Shown in pieces: positions 25,191-33,399 of a stretch of DNA of 44,352 nt (position 1 is the first letter of the stretch; the number at the start of each line of letters is the position of its first letter). Source of the stretch: Pelagibacteraceae bacterium AG-422-D23 (GTDB lineage: Bacteria; Pseudomonadota; Alphaproteobacteria; Pelagibacterales; Pelagibacteraceae); contig QCMQ01000009.1 of assembly GCA_003213615.1 (NCBI GenBank), forward strand, positions 1 through 44,352, read 5' to 3'. Under the pieces are notes generated by a model that saw only the letters and a list, made by a program, of their open reading frames with translations, made no database searches and was not told the DNA's origin. A program made the position numbers and the translations under genes.

Positions 25191-26771
25191 TTAATTTAAA
25201 ATAAATTCGGATGCTCTTTCTGCAATCATCAATGTTGGGGCATTAAGGTTTCCACTTGTAATTTCTGGCATGACAGAAGCATCAACTACTCTTAGATTTT
25301 CTACACCATAAACTTTTAGCTTTTGGTCAACTACAGCCATATTATCTACTCCCATTTTTAATGTACAAGATGGGTGGTAAGCAGTCTCAGCTTTTGATCT
25401 GATGTATTCTTCGAATACTTCATTAGTTTGGGCATGTTCTCCTGGTCCAATTTCTTTTCCTGCAAAAGGCTTCAAAGAGTCTTGTCCTAAAATTTTTCTA
25501 GCTACATGAATACATTCTATTGTTTGTTTTAAATCATCCTCATGTTCTAGATAATTAAATTGAATTTTTGGATAATCATAAGGGTTTGAGCTGTTTAAAG
25601 TTATATGACCTCTACTTTTTGGATGGTTTGGACTTGCATGTAACTGGTAACCATGTCTATCTGGATCAACTAATCCATGATCGATTACAAAAGCAGGAAA
25701 AAAATGAAATTGAATATTTGGATACTCTCTTTCTGGAGATGATTTACAAAATCCTCCAGCTTCCAAGAAAGAAGTAGAGCAAGGACCACTTCTATTCAAA
25801 AACCATTGAATTCCAATTCTAACCATATTTAGCTTATTAACGTATGAGTATAAGGTGTCTTTAGTTTTGCATTCTTGCTGAACATAAGTTTCCAAGTGAT
25901 CCTGTAAGTTTTTTCCAACACCATCTAAGTTGTGAACAACACTAATTCCTTTATCTTTTAAGTGTTGGCTTGGACCAATTCCAGAAAGCATTAGTAATTG
26001 TGGTGAATTAATTGCACCTCCACTTAAAATTACTTCTTTATTGGCATAAATTTTTTCGACTTTATTTTTAATTTTTACTTCAATTCCTATTGCTTTTTTT
26101 CCATCAAAAATGATCCTCTCAACAAAAGCTTCTGTAAATACTTTTAAATTCTTTCTTTTTTTAGCAGGATTTAAATAATACTTAGATACACTTGCTCTTT
26201 CTCCCTTATGAATAGTAACATCGTACATTCCAAAACCTTCTTGTTCTTTACCATTCATATCATTGTTTATTTTGTAACCAGCCTCGCCAGCAGAGTCCAC
26301 AAAGGCTTTGAATAAAGGATTTTTATTTTTAGATTGGTTTACTGGTAATATTCCACTACCACCGCGATATTCATTTTCTCCTTCCGACCATGTTTCAATT
26401 TTTTTAAAATAAGGTAATACTTTTTCATAAGACCAATCCTCCAACCCAAAGGAAGCCCATCTTTGATAATCATTTGGATTTCCTCTTACAAACACCATTC
26501 CATTATGAGCAGAACATCCACCAATCATTTTTCCTCTTGGACAAAATAATCTTCTATTATGAAGATGAGGTTCTGGTTCTGAGTAATATTTGTAATTATA
26601 TTTTGGATCATGCATTGTATATAAAATTGCAAGTGGCATGTTAACTTTCCAAACATCACTCCCTTTTCCTGCTTCAAAGACAGCTACACTGTTTTGGCTA
26701 TTTTCAGATAATCGATTTGCAAGTACACACCCAGCTGATCCAGCACCAATAATTAAATAATCAAATTTCAT
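25191..26771 (-). CDS. GMC-family FAD oxidoreductase, choline dehydrogenase-like (BetA-like)
   Basis: This 526-residue GMC enzyme has FAD-binding GAGSAG (9-14), the GGCSAHNGMVFVRGNPNDYQRW signature near residue 83, VILSGGAINSPQLLMLSGIGP in the middle and catalytic His466 in AYHPSCTLKMG with Asn510 in GNLNAPT. Choline dehydrogenases share all of these; other GMC alcohol oxidases share most. It would oxidise an alcohol such as choline to the aldehyde. Its start overlaps the HD-oxygenase gene by four bases, tying it to that pathway. Confidence 0.85.
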   Translation of the reverse strand: MKFDYLIIGAGSAGCVLANRLSENSQNSVAVFEAGKGSDVWKVNMPLAILYTMHDPKYNYKYYSEPEPHLHNRRLFCPRGKMIGGCSAHNGMVFVRGNPNDYQRWASFGLEDWSYEKVLPYFKKIETWSEGENEYRGGSGILPVNQSKNKNPLFKAFVDSAGEAGYKINNDMNGKEQEGFGMYDVTIHKGERASVSKYYLNPAKKRKNLKVFTEAFVERIIFDGKKAIGIEVKIKNKVEKIYANKEVILSGGAINSPQLLMLSGIGPSQHLKDKGISVVHNLDGVGKNLQDHLETYVQQECKTKDTLYSYVNKLNMVRIGIQWFLNRSGPCSTSFLEAGGFCKSSPEREYPNIQFHFFPAFVIDHGLVDPDRHGYQLHASPNHPKSRGHITLNSSNPYDYPKIQFNYLEHEDDLKQTIECIHVARKILGQDSLKPFAGKEIGPGEHAQTNEVFEEYIRSKAETAYHPSCTLKMGVDNMAVVDQKLKVYGVENLRVVDASVMPEITSGNLNAPTLMIAERASEFILN

Positions 26772-27304
26772 ATAAGTTTTGACGTTAGCAATTTTTGATA
26801 GTCATGAATAGATTTCATTTTAATATCTGTTCTTTTTGCAGCGTCATCAAATTTTCTTAAAAGAATTGAAGGTCTAAAATATCCTTTAGTTTTAAATTTA
26901 TTACTTTCTTCATCGTTTAACACTCCACCTTGCAGATTTAAACTTATTTTAGAAGCTTCTGAAAGTTCATTATAATACTTTTTATCTCTTGCCAAATAAC
27001 GCTTTGCAAGAACATGATATTTAATAGGTTCAACAATTTCTTTTTTAAAAAAACTTTTGAAATATTCGTAAGCTATATTTTCATGTTCACCATCAACCTT
27101 GAGTTTTACAAGTTCATCAGGTTTTTCTAAAATGAAATGACCATAATCATGCAAAAGACATGAGCATACTAAATCATCGTTGCATTTAGCTTTTTCTGCG
27201 AGCATAGCAGCTTGTATCATGTGTTCTGACATAGTGACTTTCTCACCAATATAAAGAGATTTATTGTTAGTAAAATTTGATATTATTTTTTCAATAACTT
27301 GCAT
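26768..27304 (-). CDS. PhnZ/TmpB-like HD-domain di-iron oxygenase
   Basis: This 178-residue HD-domain protein has His28, the pair His52-Asp53 (LLHDYGH), His56, His74 (GEHE), His97 (KYHVLAKRY) and Asp153. These fit the six-ligand set of mixed-valent di-iron oxygenases (PhnZ, TmpB, distantly MIOX). Tyr18 and Glu21 (YIGE) match PhnZ's gating pair, and LSEAS...LQGG plus AKRTD match its substrate and C-terminal blocks. PhnZ cleaves the C-P bond of 2-amino-1-hydroxyethylphosphonate and TmpB that of its trimethylammonium analogue, after a 2OG oxygenase adds the hydroxyl. Here a TauD-type oxygenase gene lies six bases upstream, a plausible partner, and a choline-dehydrogenase-like gene follows. The substrate is inferred, not shown. 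Confidence 0.85.
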   Translation of the reverse strand: MQVIEKIISNFTNNKSLYIGEKVTMSEHMIQAAMLAEKAKCNDDLVCSCLLHDYGHFILEKPDELVKLKVDGEHENIAYEYFKSFFKKEIVEPIKYHVLAKRYLARDKKYYNELSEASKISLNLQGGVLNDEESNKFKTKGYFRPSILLRKFDDAAKRTDIKMKSIHDYQKLLTSKLI

Positions 27305-27309
27305 TCAAT

Positions 27310-28143
27310 TTATTGTGGATGGTCACCTTCAATCGCAATACGGTCCATTATTCTTTCGTAACCCAAACCTCTTCCTGGAAAAAAATCAGCAATAGCGTAA
27401 TGAATAACACTTCTGTTATCCCATATAGCAACAGCATTTTCTGTCCAACTAAATCTACAAGTAAGATCTAATTTTGCTTGATGTTCAAATATTTCCTTTA
27501 ATATTTGATCACTTTCCACTTTATCCATACCGATAATTAGCTTTGTATAAGTCCAGTTAACAAATAAAATTTTTTTACCTGTCTCTGGATGTGTTCTAAC
27601 AATTGGATGTTCGTTAGAATATGAGTCGTAATTTCTTTTTTCATTTCCTTCCATATATTTATAGTTATCTATAAAAAACTCTGCACCAAGAGAACTATGA
27701 ATTGCTTTTTTATCTTTTATTTTCTCTTGTATTTTTGGATCTAAAGTTTCCCATGCTAATTCCATATTGGAAAAACAGGTATCACCACCAACTGGTGGTA
27801 TTTTTAATGACTTTAATATTACAGCTTTAGTCGGTTTTGCATTATAACTAACATCGCTATGCCAATTTTCACCCCATTGATTTTTTTCTTCTTTGCCTTT
27901 AATAATTCTCACAATTTCAGGATAACCATCTAGTCCTTTAACATAAGCATGAGTTTCTAATGGGCCAAATTTTTCTGCAAGTGCTATTTGTTGTTCTTTA
28001 GTAATTGGCTGATCTCGAAAAAAAATAACTTTATGTTCTAGTAATAAGTTATTAATTTTTTCAAAATTTTCATTTGAAACATCTGTTAAATCAATTCCTT
28101 TTATTTCTGCACCCAAAGCACCAGATAATAATTTTATTTCCAT
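27310..28143 (-). CDS. TauD/TfdA-family Fe(II)/2-oxoglutarate dioxygenase
   Basis: This 277-residue protein is full TauD length. Iron ligands are His95, Asp97 (NWHSDVSY) and His248 (SVIHYA); Arg264 and Arg268 (YERIMDRIAI) correspond to TauD's 2OG-binding arginines. GGDTCFSNMELAWETL is the family's conserved central block. It could hydroxylate taurine, but no taurine transporter is nearby. Its place between a CoA thioesterase (one-base overlap) and a PhnZ-like oxygenase suggests it prepares a hydroxylated substrate for the latter. Confidence 0.88.
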   Translation of the reverse strand: MEIKLLSGALGAEIKGIDLTDVSNENFEKINNLLLEHKVIFFRDQPITKEQQIALAEKFGPLETHAYVKGLDGYPEIVRIIKGKEEKNQWGENWHSDVSYNAKPTKAVILKSLKIPPVGGDTCFSNMELAWETLDPKIQEKIKDKKAIHSSLGAEFFIDNYKYMEGNEKRNYDSYSNEHPIVRTHPETGKKILFVNWTYTKLIIGMDKVESDQILKEIFEHQAKLDLTCRFSWTENAVAIWDNRSVIHYAIADFFPGRGLGYERIMDRIAIEGDHPQ

Positions 28144-28610
28144 TACTTTTTTAACTTTCCGATAATTACTAAATTTTCGTTTTTAAAATTTGATTTATTT
28201 TCATCAATAAATTTATCCATTAGTTTAACTTTTTCTTCTTCAAATTCTGTTACTTTTCTTTTATCTAAATCGATATATAACGATAAAGACTCTAGTGTTG
28301 CTGATAGTTTTCTAGAAATTGTCTCAATCATTTCCAACTTAAAGTGTAATCTTTTTTTATCATGATCAAAAAAAGTAATGTTGATCTCTACTTCTTCACC
28401 TTGTTTAACTTCATTATTATATGTTGTATGAGTTTCTACCACCATTGTGCTTCTTTTATTAGTTTTTGCTGAATTTTCTCCCATCATAAATTTTTCAAGC
28501 ATGTTCTCCCAAATTTGATCAAAAACCATTACATAGTAAGCCATGTTCATATGATTGTTGTAGTCTGTCCATTCTTTTTTGATAACTTGATTTGCTATAT
28601 GCACTGACAT
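28143..28610 (-). CDS. cdhB: Hotdog-fold acyl-CoA thioesterase, probable betainyl-CoA thioesterase (CdhB-like)
   Basis: This 155-residue single hotdog domain has the 4-hydroxybenzoyl-CoA-thioesterase-type opening EWTDYNNHMNMAYYVMVFD, with the probable catalytic Asp16. It stands head-to-head with the BKACE and carnitine dehydrogenase genes. The same three functions form the carnitine cdhCAB genes of pseudomonads, where this enzyme releases glycine betaine from betainyl-CoA. The specificity is inferred from context and from the similar opening motif. Confidence 0.8.
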   Translation of the reverse strand: MSVHIANQVIKKEWTDYNNHMNMAYYVMVFDQIWENMLEKFMMGENSAKTNKRSTMVVETHTTYNNEVKQGEEVEINITFFDHDKKRLHFKLEMIETISRKLSATLESLSLYIDLDKRKVTEFEEEKVKLMDKFIDENKSNFKNENLVIIGKLKK

Positions 28611-28657
28611 TTTTTTATTCCCACTTTCTTTTTATTATATTATAAATTTAACATTAA
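28611..28657. promoter_or_regulatory. Divergent promoter region of the carnitine genes
   Basis: This 47-base gap separates divergent starts. ATTATA occurs twice (28634-28639, 28639-28644), giving two minus-strand TATAAT boxes, and TATAAA (28641-28646) could serve the plus strand, leaving very short leaders. Both halves of the carnitine pathway could thus be switched together. No operator was identified. Confidence 0.35.
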
Positions 28658-29545
28658 ATGAACAACAAGGTATTCATATCATGTGCTGTAACAGGGTCAG
28701 GTGATACTGCAAGCAAACATCCGGATCTTCCAAAAACTCCAGAACAAATTGCTACAGCATCAATAGAAGCTGCAAAAGCTGGAGCCGCTATTGCACATAT
28801 TCATGTGAGGGAAGAAGATGGAACTCCAAGTAGAAGATTAGAGTTATATAAAGAGGTAATTGACAGAATTAGATCAAGTGACACAGATGTAATATTGAAT
28901 TTAACAACAGGTATGGGGGGTGATCTTGATATTGGACAAGGTAAAAACCCTTTAGAATTTGGCCCTATGACCGATATGGCAAATGCAATGGAAAGAATTG
29001 CAAATGCTGAACAATTTCTCCCAGAAATTTGTACTTTAGATGCAGGTACTTTAAATTTTGGTGATAGTTCTGTTATTACAGTTAATACTCCAAATGATTT
29101 AAGAAAAGCAGCAAAGAAATTAAAAGAGATAAAAGTTAAGCCAGAAATAGAAGCTTTTGATTTAGGAAACATGTGGTTTGGTTCACAGTTATATAAAGAG
29201 GGACTATTAAGTGATCCACCGATGTTTCAAATGTGTTTAGGAATTCCGTGGGGAGCGCCTGCAACAACATTAGCTATGCAAGCCATGAAAGATATTATGC
29301 CAAAAGAAGGCATTTGGTCAGGCTTTGCAATTTCAAAAAATGAAATGCCATTTGTCGCTCAAACTGTTTTGATGGGAGGTAACCCAAGAGTCGGTTTAGA
29401 GGATAATTTATATTTATCTAAAGGTAAATTAGCTACTAATGCTCAACTAGTAGAAAAAGCTGTAAGAATTATAGATGAACTTGGATATACTCCAATGACA
29501 CCAGCAGAAACTAGAGAAAAATTAAAACTTGTTAAACACAAGTAA
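28658..29545 (+). CDS. cdhC: Beta-keto acid cleavage enzyme (BKACE, DUF849), probable dehydrocarnitine:acetyl-CoA cleavage enzyme (CdhC-like)
   Basis: This 295-residue BKACE-family enzyme has zinc ligands His47 and His49 (AHIHVRE) and Glu248 (VGLEDN). Specific blocks ISCAVTGSGDTASKHPDLPKTP, NLTTGMGGDL, CTLDAGTLNFGD and CLGIPWGAP match the dehydrocarnitine-cleaving subfamily. That reaction transfers 3-dehydrocarnitine's betaine part to CoA, giving betainyl-CoA and acetoacetate. The carnitine dehydrogenase gene starts at its stop (one-base overlap) and a betainyl-CoA-type thioesterase is divergent next door, which supports the assignment. Confidence 0.88.
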   Translation: MNNKVFISCAVTGSGDTASKHPDLPKTPEQIATASIEAAKAGAAIAHIHVREEDGTPSRRLELYKEVIDRIRSSDTDVILNLTTGMGGDLDIGQGKNPLEFGPMTDMANAMERIANAEQFLPEICTLDAGTLNFGDSSVITVNTPNDLRKAAKKLKEIKVKPEIEAFDLGNMWFGSQLYKEGLLSDPPMFQMCLGIPWGAPATTLAMQAMKDIMPKEGIWSGFAISKNEMPFVAQTVLMGGNPRVGLEDNLYLSKGKLATNAQLVEKAVRIIDELGYTPMTPAETREKLKLVKHK

Positions 29546-30486
29546 TGTCATCAATTAAAAAAGTTGCAATAATTGGAACTGGTGTAATCGGGACAGGGTG
29601 GATCATACGTTGTTTGGCTCATAAAAAAATTGTTTATGCATTTGATAAAGACATCAAGTTAAAAAAAAATTTATTATCTGAAATAAAAAGAACTTGGCCA
29701 TTTATAAAAAAACTATTTAATAAAAAAAAATTAAATCTAAATAATTTTCATTTTTTTACCTCAATAGAACAAACATTAAAAAATGCAGATTTCATACAAG
29801 AATGTGCAACTGAAAATTATTTTTTAAAAACTAAATTGATGAGCACTATTGGAAAATATGCAAAATCTAATTCAATTATTGCCTCAAGCTCATCGGGTTT
29901 ATTACCAACGAGAATTTATTCAAAATGTAAAAATCCAGAAAGGGGAATAATTGGACATCCATTTAATCCTGTTTATTTATTGCCAGCAGTAGAAATTGTT
30001 CCAGGCAAAAGAACCTCAAAAAAAAATTTAAATTTGGCTAAAAAATTTTACAAATCAATTTCCATGAATCCAATTATGGTTAAACATGAATTACCTGGAT
30101 ATTTGTCTGACAGATTACAAGAAGCTTTATGGAGAGAAGGGCTACATATTATTAATGAGGGATATGCAACTACGGAAGAATTAGATAGAGCAATTGAAGA
30201 TGGCCCAGGATTAAGATGGTCTTTGATGGGTACATTTTTAACCTTTCATCTTGCTGGAGGAAAAACGGGAATGAAACATATGTTAGAACAATTTGGACCT
30301 GCTTTAAAATTACCATGGACTAAATTAAAGGCCCCCAAGCTATCAAAAAAATTATCTTCTAGACTGATTTCAGGAACAGCAAAACAGGCTAAAGGTAAAT
30401 CGGTTGCTATGATATCTAATATAAGAGATCAGTATTTGGTTGATATTCAAAAGTTAAGAAAGAAATACGAAAAAAAACTTAGGTAA
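29545..30486 (+). CDS. cdhA: L-carnitine dehydrogenase (3-hydroxyacyl-CoA dehydrogenase family)
   Basis: This 313-residue protein has the NAD-binding GTGVIG motif (11-16) and the catalytic pair His138 (IGHPFNP) and Glu150. The C-terminal domain reads YLSDRLQEALWREGLHIINEG and GPGLRWSLMGTFLTFHLAGG, then EQFGPALKLPWTKLKAP. The latter blocks characterise carnitine 3-dehydrogenases rather than fatty-acid enzymes. It oxidises L-carnitine to 3-dehydrocarnitine, substrate of the BKACE enzyme encoded upstream. The gene is very lysine- and A-rich. It converges with an SDR gene with one base between stops and no terminator visible. Confidence 0.9.
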   Translation: MSSIKKVAIIGTGVIGTGWIIRCLAHKKIVYAFDKDIKLKKNLLSEIKRTWPFIKKLFNKKKLNLNNFHFFTSIEQTLKNADFIQECATENYFLKTKLMSTIGKYAKSNSIIASSSSGLLPTRIYSKCKNPERGIIGHPFNPVYLLPAVEIVPGKRTSKKNLNLAKKFYKSISMNPIMVKHELPGYLSDRLQEALWREGLHIINEGYATTEELDRAIEDGPGLRWSLMGTFLTFHLAGGKTGMKHMLEQFGPALKLPWTKLKAPKLSKKLSSRLISGTAKQAKGKSVAMISNIRDQYLVDIQKLRKKYEKKLR

Positions 30487-30487
30487 A

Positions 30488-31276
30488 TTAATCATTTCTT
30501 TCTGTATGACCATCTACGGAAATTACTTGTCCTGAAACCTTACTTGAGTCGTCTGAAATCAAAAATGCACACATCTTTCCTATATCCTCTTCAAGAATCC
30601 ACTTTTTCATAGAACTCATTGAAATAAAATCTTTCTCAATTTTTTTCGATGAAACTTTTGTAAATTTTGCTTTATCTCTTATCACTCTTTTCATTCTTTC
30701 ACCTTTAATTGAACCCGGGCAGACTGCATTAACTCTTATATTGTATTTTCCAAGTTCCATTGCTAGAGTCTTAGTAATTCCAATAATTGCCCATTTACTT
30801 GCTGCGTAAGGCGATCTTAATGGAAAACCAAGTATTCCAGCAGTTGATGAAATATTTATTATTGATCCATTTCTAGACTTTTTAATTAAAGGTATAGCCT
30901 TCTTAGTAAAATAAAAATGACTATTAACATCTATCTGAATAGTTCTTTCCCAATCTTTAGACTTAAGTTTTTCTAGTGATCCAGTTGGTCCAGCGACTCC
31001 AACATTATTTATTAAAGCATCAATTTTTTTCGTTTTTTTTATTATTTTTTTAAATAAATCTAACACTTGGCTTTCGTCAGAAGCATCACAATTATATTTA
31101 AACAGCCTCTTATTTATAAGAGGATGTTTGTCTAATTTATTTAAGGATTTATTATCGATATCGCTAAGATAAACGTATGCTCCACGTGAAAGACAAACCT
31201 TTGTTGTTGCCAAACCTATTCCAGATGCACCTGCAGAAATTATAATTTTTTTATTTTTTAATGATTTGTTAACCAT
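30488..31276 (-). CDS. Short-chain dehydrogenase/reductase (SDR)
   Basis: This 262-residue classical SDR has cofactor motif SAGASGIG (AG replacing the usual TG), NNVG in place of NNAG, catalytic Ser in ISSTAG, YAASK with Tyr and Lys, and the CPGSIKG segment. Active-site residues are intact, so it should reduce or oxidise a small carbonyl or hydroxyl compound with NAD(P). It follows the proV-like gene by three bases, and may act on a compound imported by that transporter. Substrate unknown. Confidence 0.85.
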   Translation of the reverse strand: MVNKSLKNKKIIISAGASGIGLATTKVCLSRGAYVYLSDIDNKSLNKLDKHPLINKRLFKYNCDASDESQVLDLFKKIIKKTKKIDALINNVGVAGPTGSLEKLKSKDWERTIQIDVNSHFYFTKKAIPLIKKSRNGSIINISSTAGILGFPLRSPYAASKWAIIGITKTLAMELGKYNIRVNAVCPGSIKGERMKRVIRDKAKFTKVSSKKIEKDFISMSSMKKWILEEDIGKMCAFLISDDSSKVSGQVISVDGHTERND

Positions 31277-31279
31277 TAA

Positions 31280-32305
31280 TTATGATTTTGTTAATGATGT
31301 CTGTAATTCTTTATTAGATATGTAACCTTTAACATTTCCACTTTTGTCAACCACTTCACAATTAGAATTAGAGCATACAATTTGAGGTAAAAACTCCTCA
31401 ATAAATTGATCTTCATTAACTTTAATTAAGTTAGATTTATCTATTTCGTTAGCTTCATTAACACTCTTCATTATAATTTTAGCTTTAATTACTTTTGCTC
31501 TATTAACGTCTTTAACAAATGCTTTAACATAATCATCTGCTGGGTTCATTATAATATCTACTGGTGTTCCAACTTGAACTAATTTACCAGCGTTCAATAT
31601 ACCAATATGATCTCCAAGTCTTAAAGACTCGTCTAAGTCATGGGTAATAAATACAATTGTCTTTTTTAACTCTGATTGAAGATCTAGTAATTGTTTTTGC
31701 ATATCACTTCTTATTAATGGATCTAATGCACTAAAAGCTTCATCCATTAACATTATATCACTATCGGTTGCCAAAGCTCTTGCAAGACCAACACGCTGCT
31801 GCATACCACCAGATAACTGATTTGGAAATTGATTTTCAAAACCACTTAATCCAACTGCTTCAATTTTTTCCATTGCGGTGTTGTTTATTTCTTCCAATGG
31901 TTTCCCTTGCATTTCTAATCCATACCCAACATTTTGAATAACTGTTTTATGTGGAAATAAACCAAACCTTTGAAAAACCATACTCATTTTGTGTCTTCTA
32001 AAATCTATCAATTGTTCTTTGTTGAAAGACATAACATTATTTCCTTCTACGATTATTTCACCGTCAGTAGGATCGATTAATCTATTTAAATGTCTAATTA
32101 GAGTTGATTTTCCTGAGCCTGACAAACCCATACAAACAAAAGTTTCACCTTCTTCTATTTTTAATGAAACATTATCAAGACCAACTGTATGACCAGTTTG
32201 TTCTAATACTTCTTCTTTATTTGCACCATTTTTTACCATTGGCATCACTGATTGAGGATTGTTACCAAATATTTTATAAACATTATTAATCTCAATTTTA
32301 GACAT
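31280..32305 (-). CDS. proV: Glycine betaine/carnitine-type ABC transporter ATPase (ProV/OpuAA-like)
   Basis: This 341-residue ATPase of the quaternary-amine uptake type has Walker A GLSGSGKST (60-68), the QRFGLFPHKTV Q-loop typical of ProV, signature LSGGMQQRVGLARAL, Walker B IMLMDEAFSALDP and switch histidine FITHDLDE. The last 80 or so residues form a short, degenerate CBS-like regulatory tail. It overlaps the permease gene by one base. With ProW and ProX it imports betaines; carnitine or gamma-butyrobetaine is likely given the neighbouring catabolic genes. Confidence 0.92.
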   Translation of the reverse strand: MSKIEINNVYKIFGNNPQSVMPMVKNGANKEEVLEQTGHTVGLDNVSLKIEEGETFVCMGLSGSGKSTLIRHLNRLIDPTDGEIIVEGNNVMSFNKEQLIDFRRHKMSMVFQRFGLFPHKTVIQNVGYGLEMQGKPLEEINNTAMEKIEAVGLSGFENQFPNQLSGGMQQRVGLARALATDSDIMLMDEAFSALDPLIRSDMQKQLLDLQSELKKTIVFITHDLDESLRLGDHIGILNAGKLVQVGTPVDIIMNPADDYVKAFVKDVNRAKVIKAKIIMKSVNEANEIDKSNLIKVNEDQFIEEFLPQIVCSNSNCEVVDKSGNVKGYISNKELQTSLTKS

Positions 32306-33336
32306 TATTTACCTTTCTTTGTATTTGGTGCTGTTCTTTCTTGTAGTGTTTCTCCATAAGATTGAGTTATCCTATCAAGAACTATCGCCAAAAGTACAAT
32401 TGCAATTCCTGCTTCAGCAGCCCTTCCTACATTTAATTGTTGAAGACCAAGTAAAACTTCGTCTCCCAAACCTCTAGTACCTATCATCGATGCAATTACA
32501 ACCATTGCTAATGCCATCATTGTACACTGATTAATACCTTGCATTATATTTGGCAAAGCTAATGGCATTTGTACACCCCAAAGCTTTTGTTTTTTACTTG
32601 CACCAAATGCATCTGCAGCTTCAATTACCTCAGTATCAACAAGCCTTATTCCCAAATCTGTAAGTCTTACTAAAGGAGGCACCGCATATATAAATGTAGC
32701 TATAATAGCTGGAACTGCTCCTAAACCAAATAACATAATACCTGGAATTAGGTAACAGAAACTTGGAATAGTTTGCATTAAATCTAAAACTGGCAAAATT
32801 ACATTTCTTGTTCTTACACTTCTTGCCATTGCTATCCCTAATGGAATGCCTGCAACAACACAAAGAAATATTCCAATTAACATTATCGCAGTTGTTTCAA
32901 TTGCTTTTTGCCAAAATATTGGGTGAAGAAAACCTATAAAAAAAGTACAAAATCCTACAAATACTGTTGTTCCAACTTTTCTACCACTTGCAAAATAAGT
33001 TAGAACCACCACGCCAAGTATAACCAATGGCCATGGAGCTTGAATTAAAAAGTTTTTTACAAGCATTAACATATAAAGAAGAACATTGTTAATAGCTTCA
33101 AATATGTATCCATATTTTTCATTAAGTGCTTTAAAACCAACGTTGATCCAATTCATTAATGGTAAATCTAACCACTTTGGCCATTTACCTCCTAACCAAG
33201 AAAAATCGTTTAATAATTCTCCAATATTATCTGGTTTTCTTTTTGACTGAGAATAGCTAGTTATTAACAACCACACAAAAACAACCAATAAACCAATATT
33301 AAAAATTATTTTTTTATTTTTCTTTAATGCTTCCAT
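32305..33336 (-). CDS. proW: Glycine betaine/carnitine-type ABC transporter permease (ProW/OpuAB-like)
   Basis: This 343-residue permease has an N-terminal tail with one or two hydrophobic stretches, then the BPD_transp_1 core. Matching motifs are LPVLDLMQTIPSFCYLIPGIMLFG and the ATPase-contact EAA loop EVIEAADAFGASKKQKLWGVQMPLALPNIMQGINQ near residue 235. GTRGLGDEVLLGLQ follows in family style. It lies between the binding-protein gene, from which a UUCG-capped hairpin separates it, and the ATPase gene. Confidence 0.92.
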   Translation of the reverse strand: MEALKKNKKIIFNIGLLVVFVWLLITSYSQSKRKPDNIGELLNDFSWLGGKWPKWLDLPLMNWINVGFKALNEKYGYIFEAINNVLLYMLMLVKNFLIQAPWPLVILGVVVLTYFASGRKVGTTVFVGFCTFFIGFLHPIFWQKAIETTAIMLIGIFLCVVAGIPLGIAMARSVRTRNVILPVLDLMQTIPSFCYLIPGIMLFGLGAVPAIIATFIYAVPPLVRLTDLGIRLVDTEVIEAADAFGASKKQKLWGVQMPLALPNIMQGINQCTMMALAMVVIASMIGTRGLGDEVLLGLQQLNVGRAAEAGIAIVLLAIVLDRITQSYGETLQERTAPNTKKGK

Positions 33337-33352
33337 AATTTAATTTAGTTAA

Positions 33353-33377
33353 AGAAAGAGCCCCGAAGGGCTCTTTC
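33353..33377 (-). terminator. UUCG-capped hairpin between proX and proW
   Basis: On the minus strand GAAAGAGCCC, TTCG, GGGCTCTTTC (33377-33354) forms a ten-pair stem with a very stable tetraloop, followed by a short T-run. It lies just after the binding-protein stop and 17 bases before the permease start. The U-tract is short, so it may act as a 3'-stabiliser or weak terminator that favours the binding protein. Confidence 0.8.
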
Positions 33378-33399
33378 ATAAATTATTTAAGATATTGGA

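Noticed and set aside
26768..27304. HD protein as an ordinary nucleotide phosphohydrolase (YfbR-type)
   Set aside because: The extra ligands His28, His74, His97, the YIGE pair and the LSEAS/LQGG/AKRTD blocks fit PhnZ/TmpB oxygenases rather than plain HD hydrolases.
27310..28143. TauD-type gene as a true taurine dioxygenase (tauD)
   Set aside because: Motifs are generic for the family, and no tauABC transporter or sulfur gene is adjacent; context points to another substrate.
28801..29172. 123-codon minus-strand frame inside the BKACE gene
   Set aside because: It lies wholly opposite a highly conserved enzyme gene and its peptide has low-complexity, shadow-like composition.
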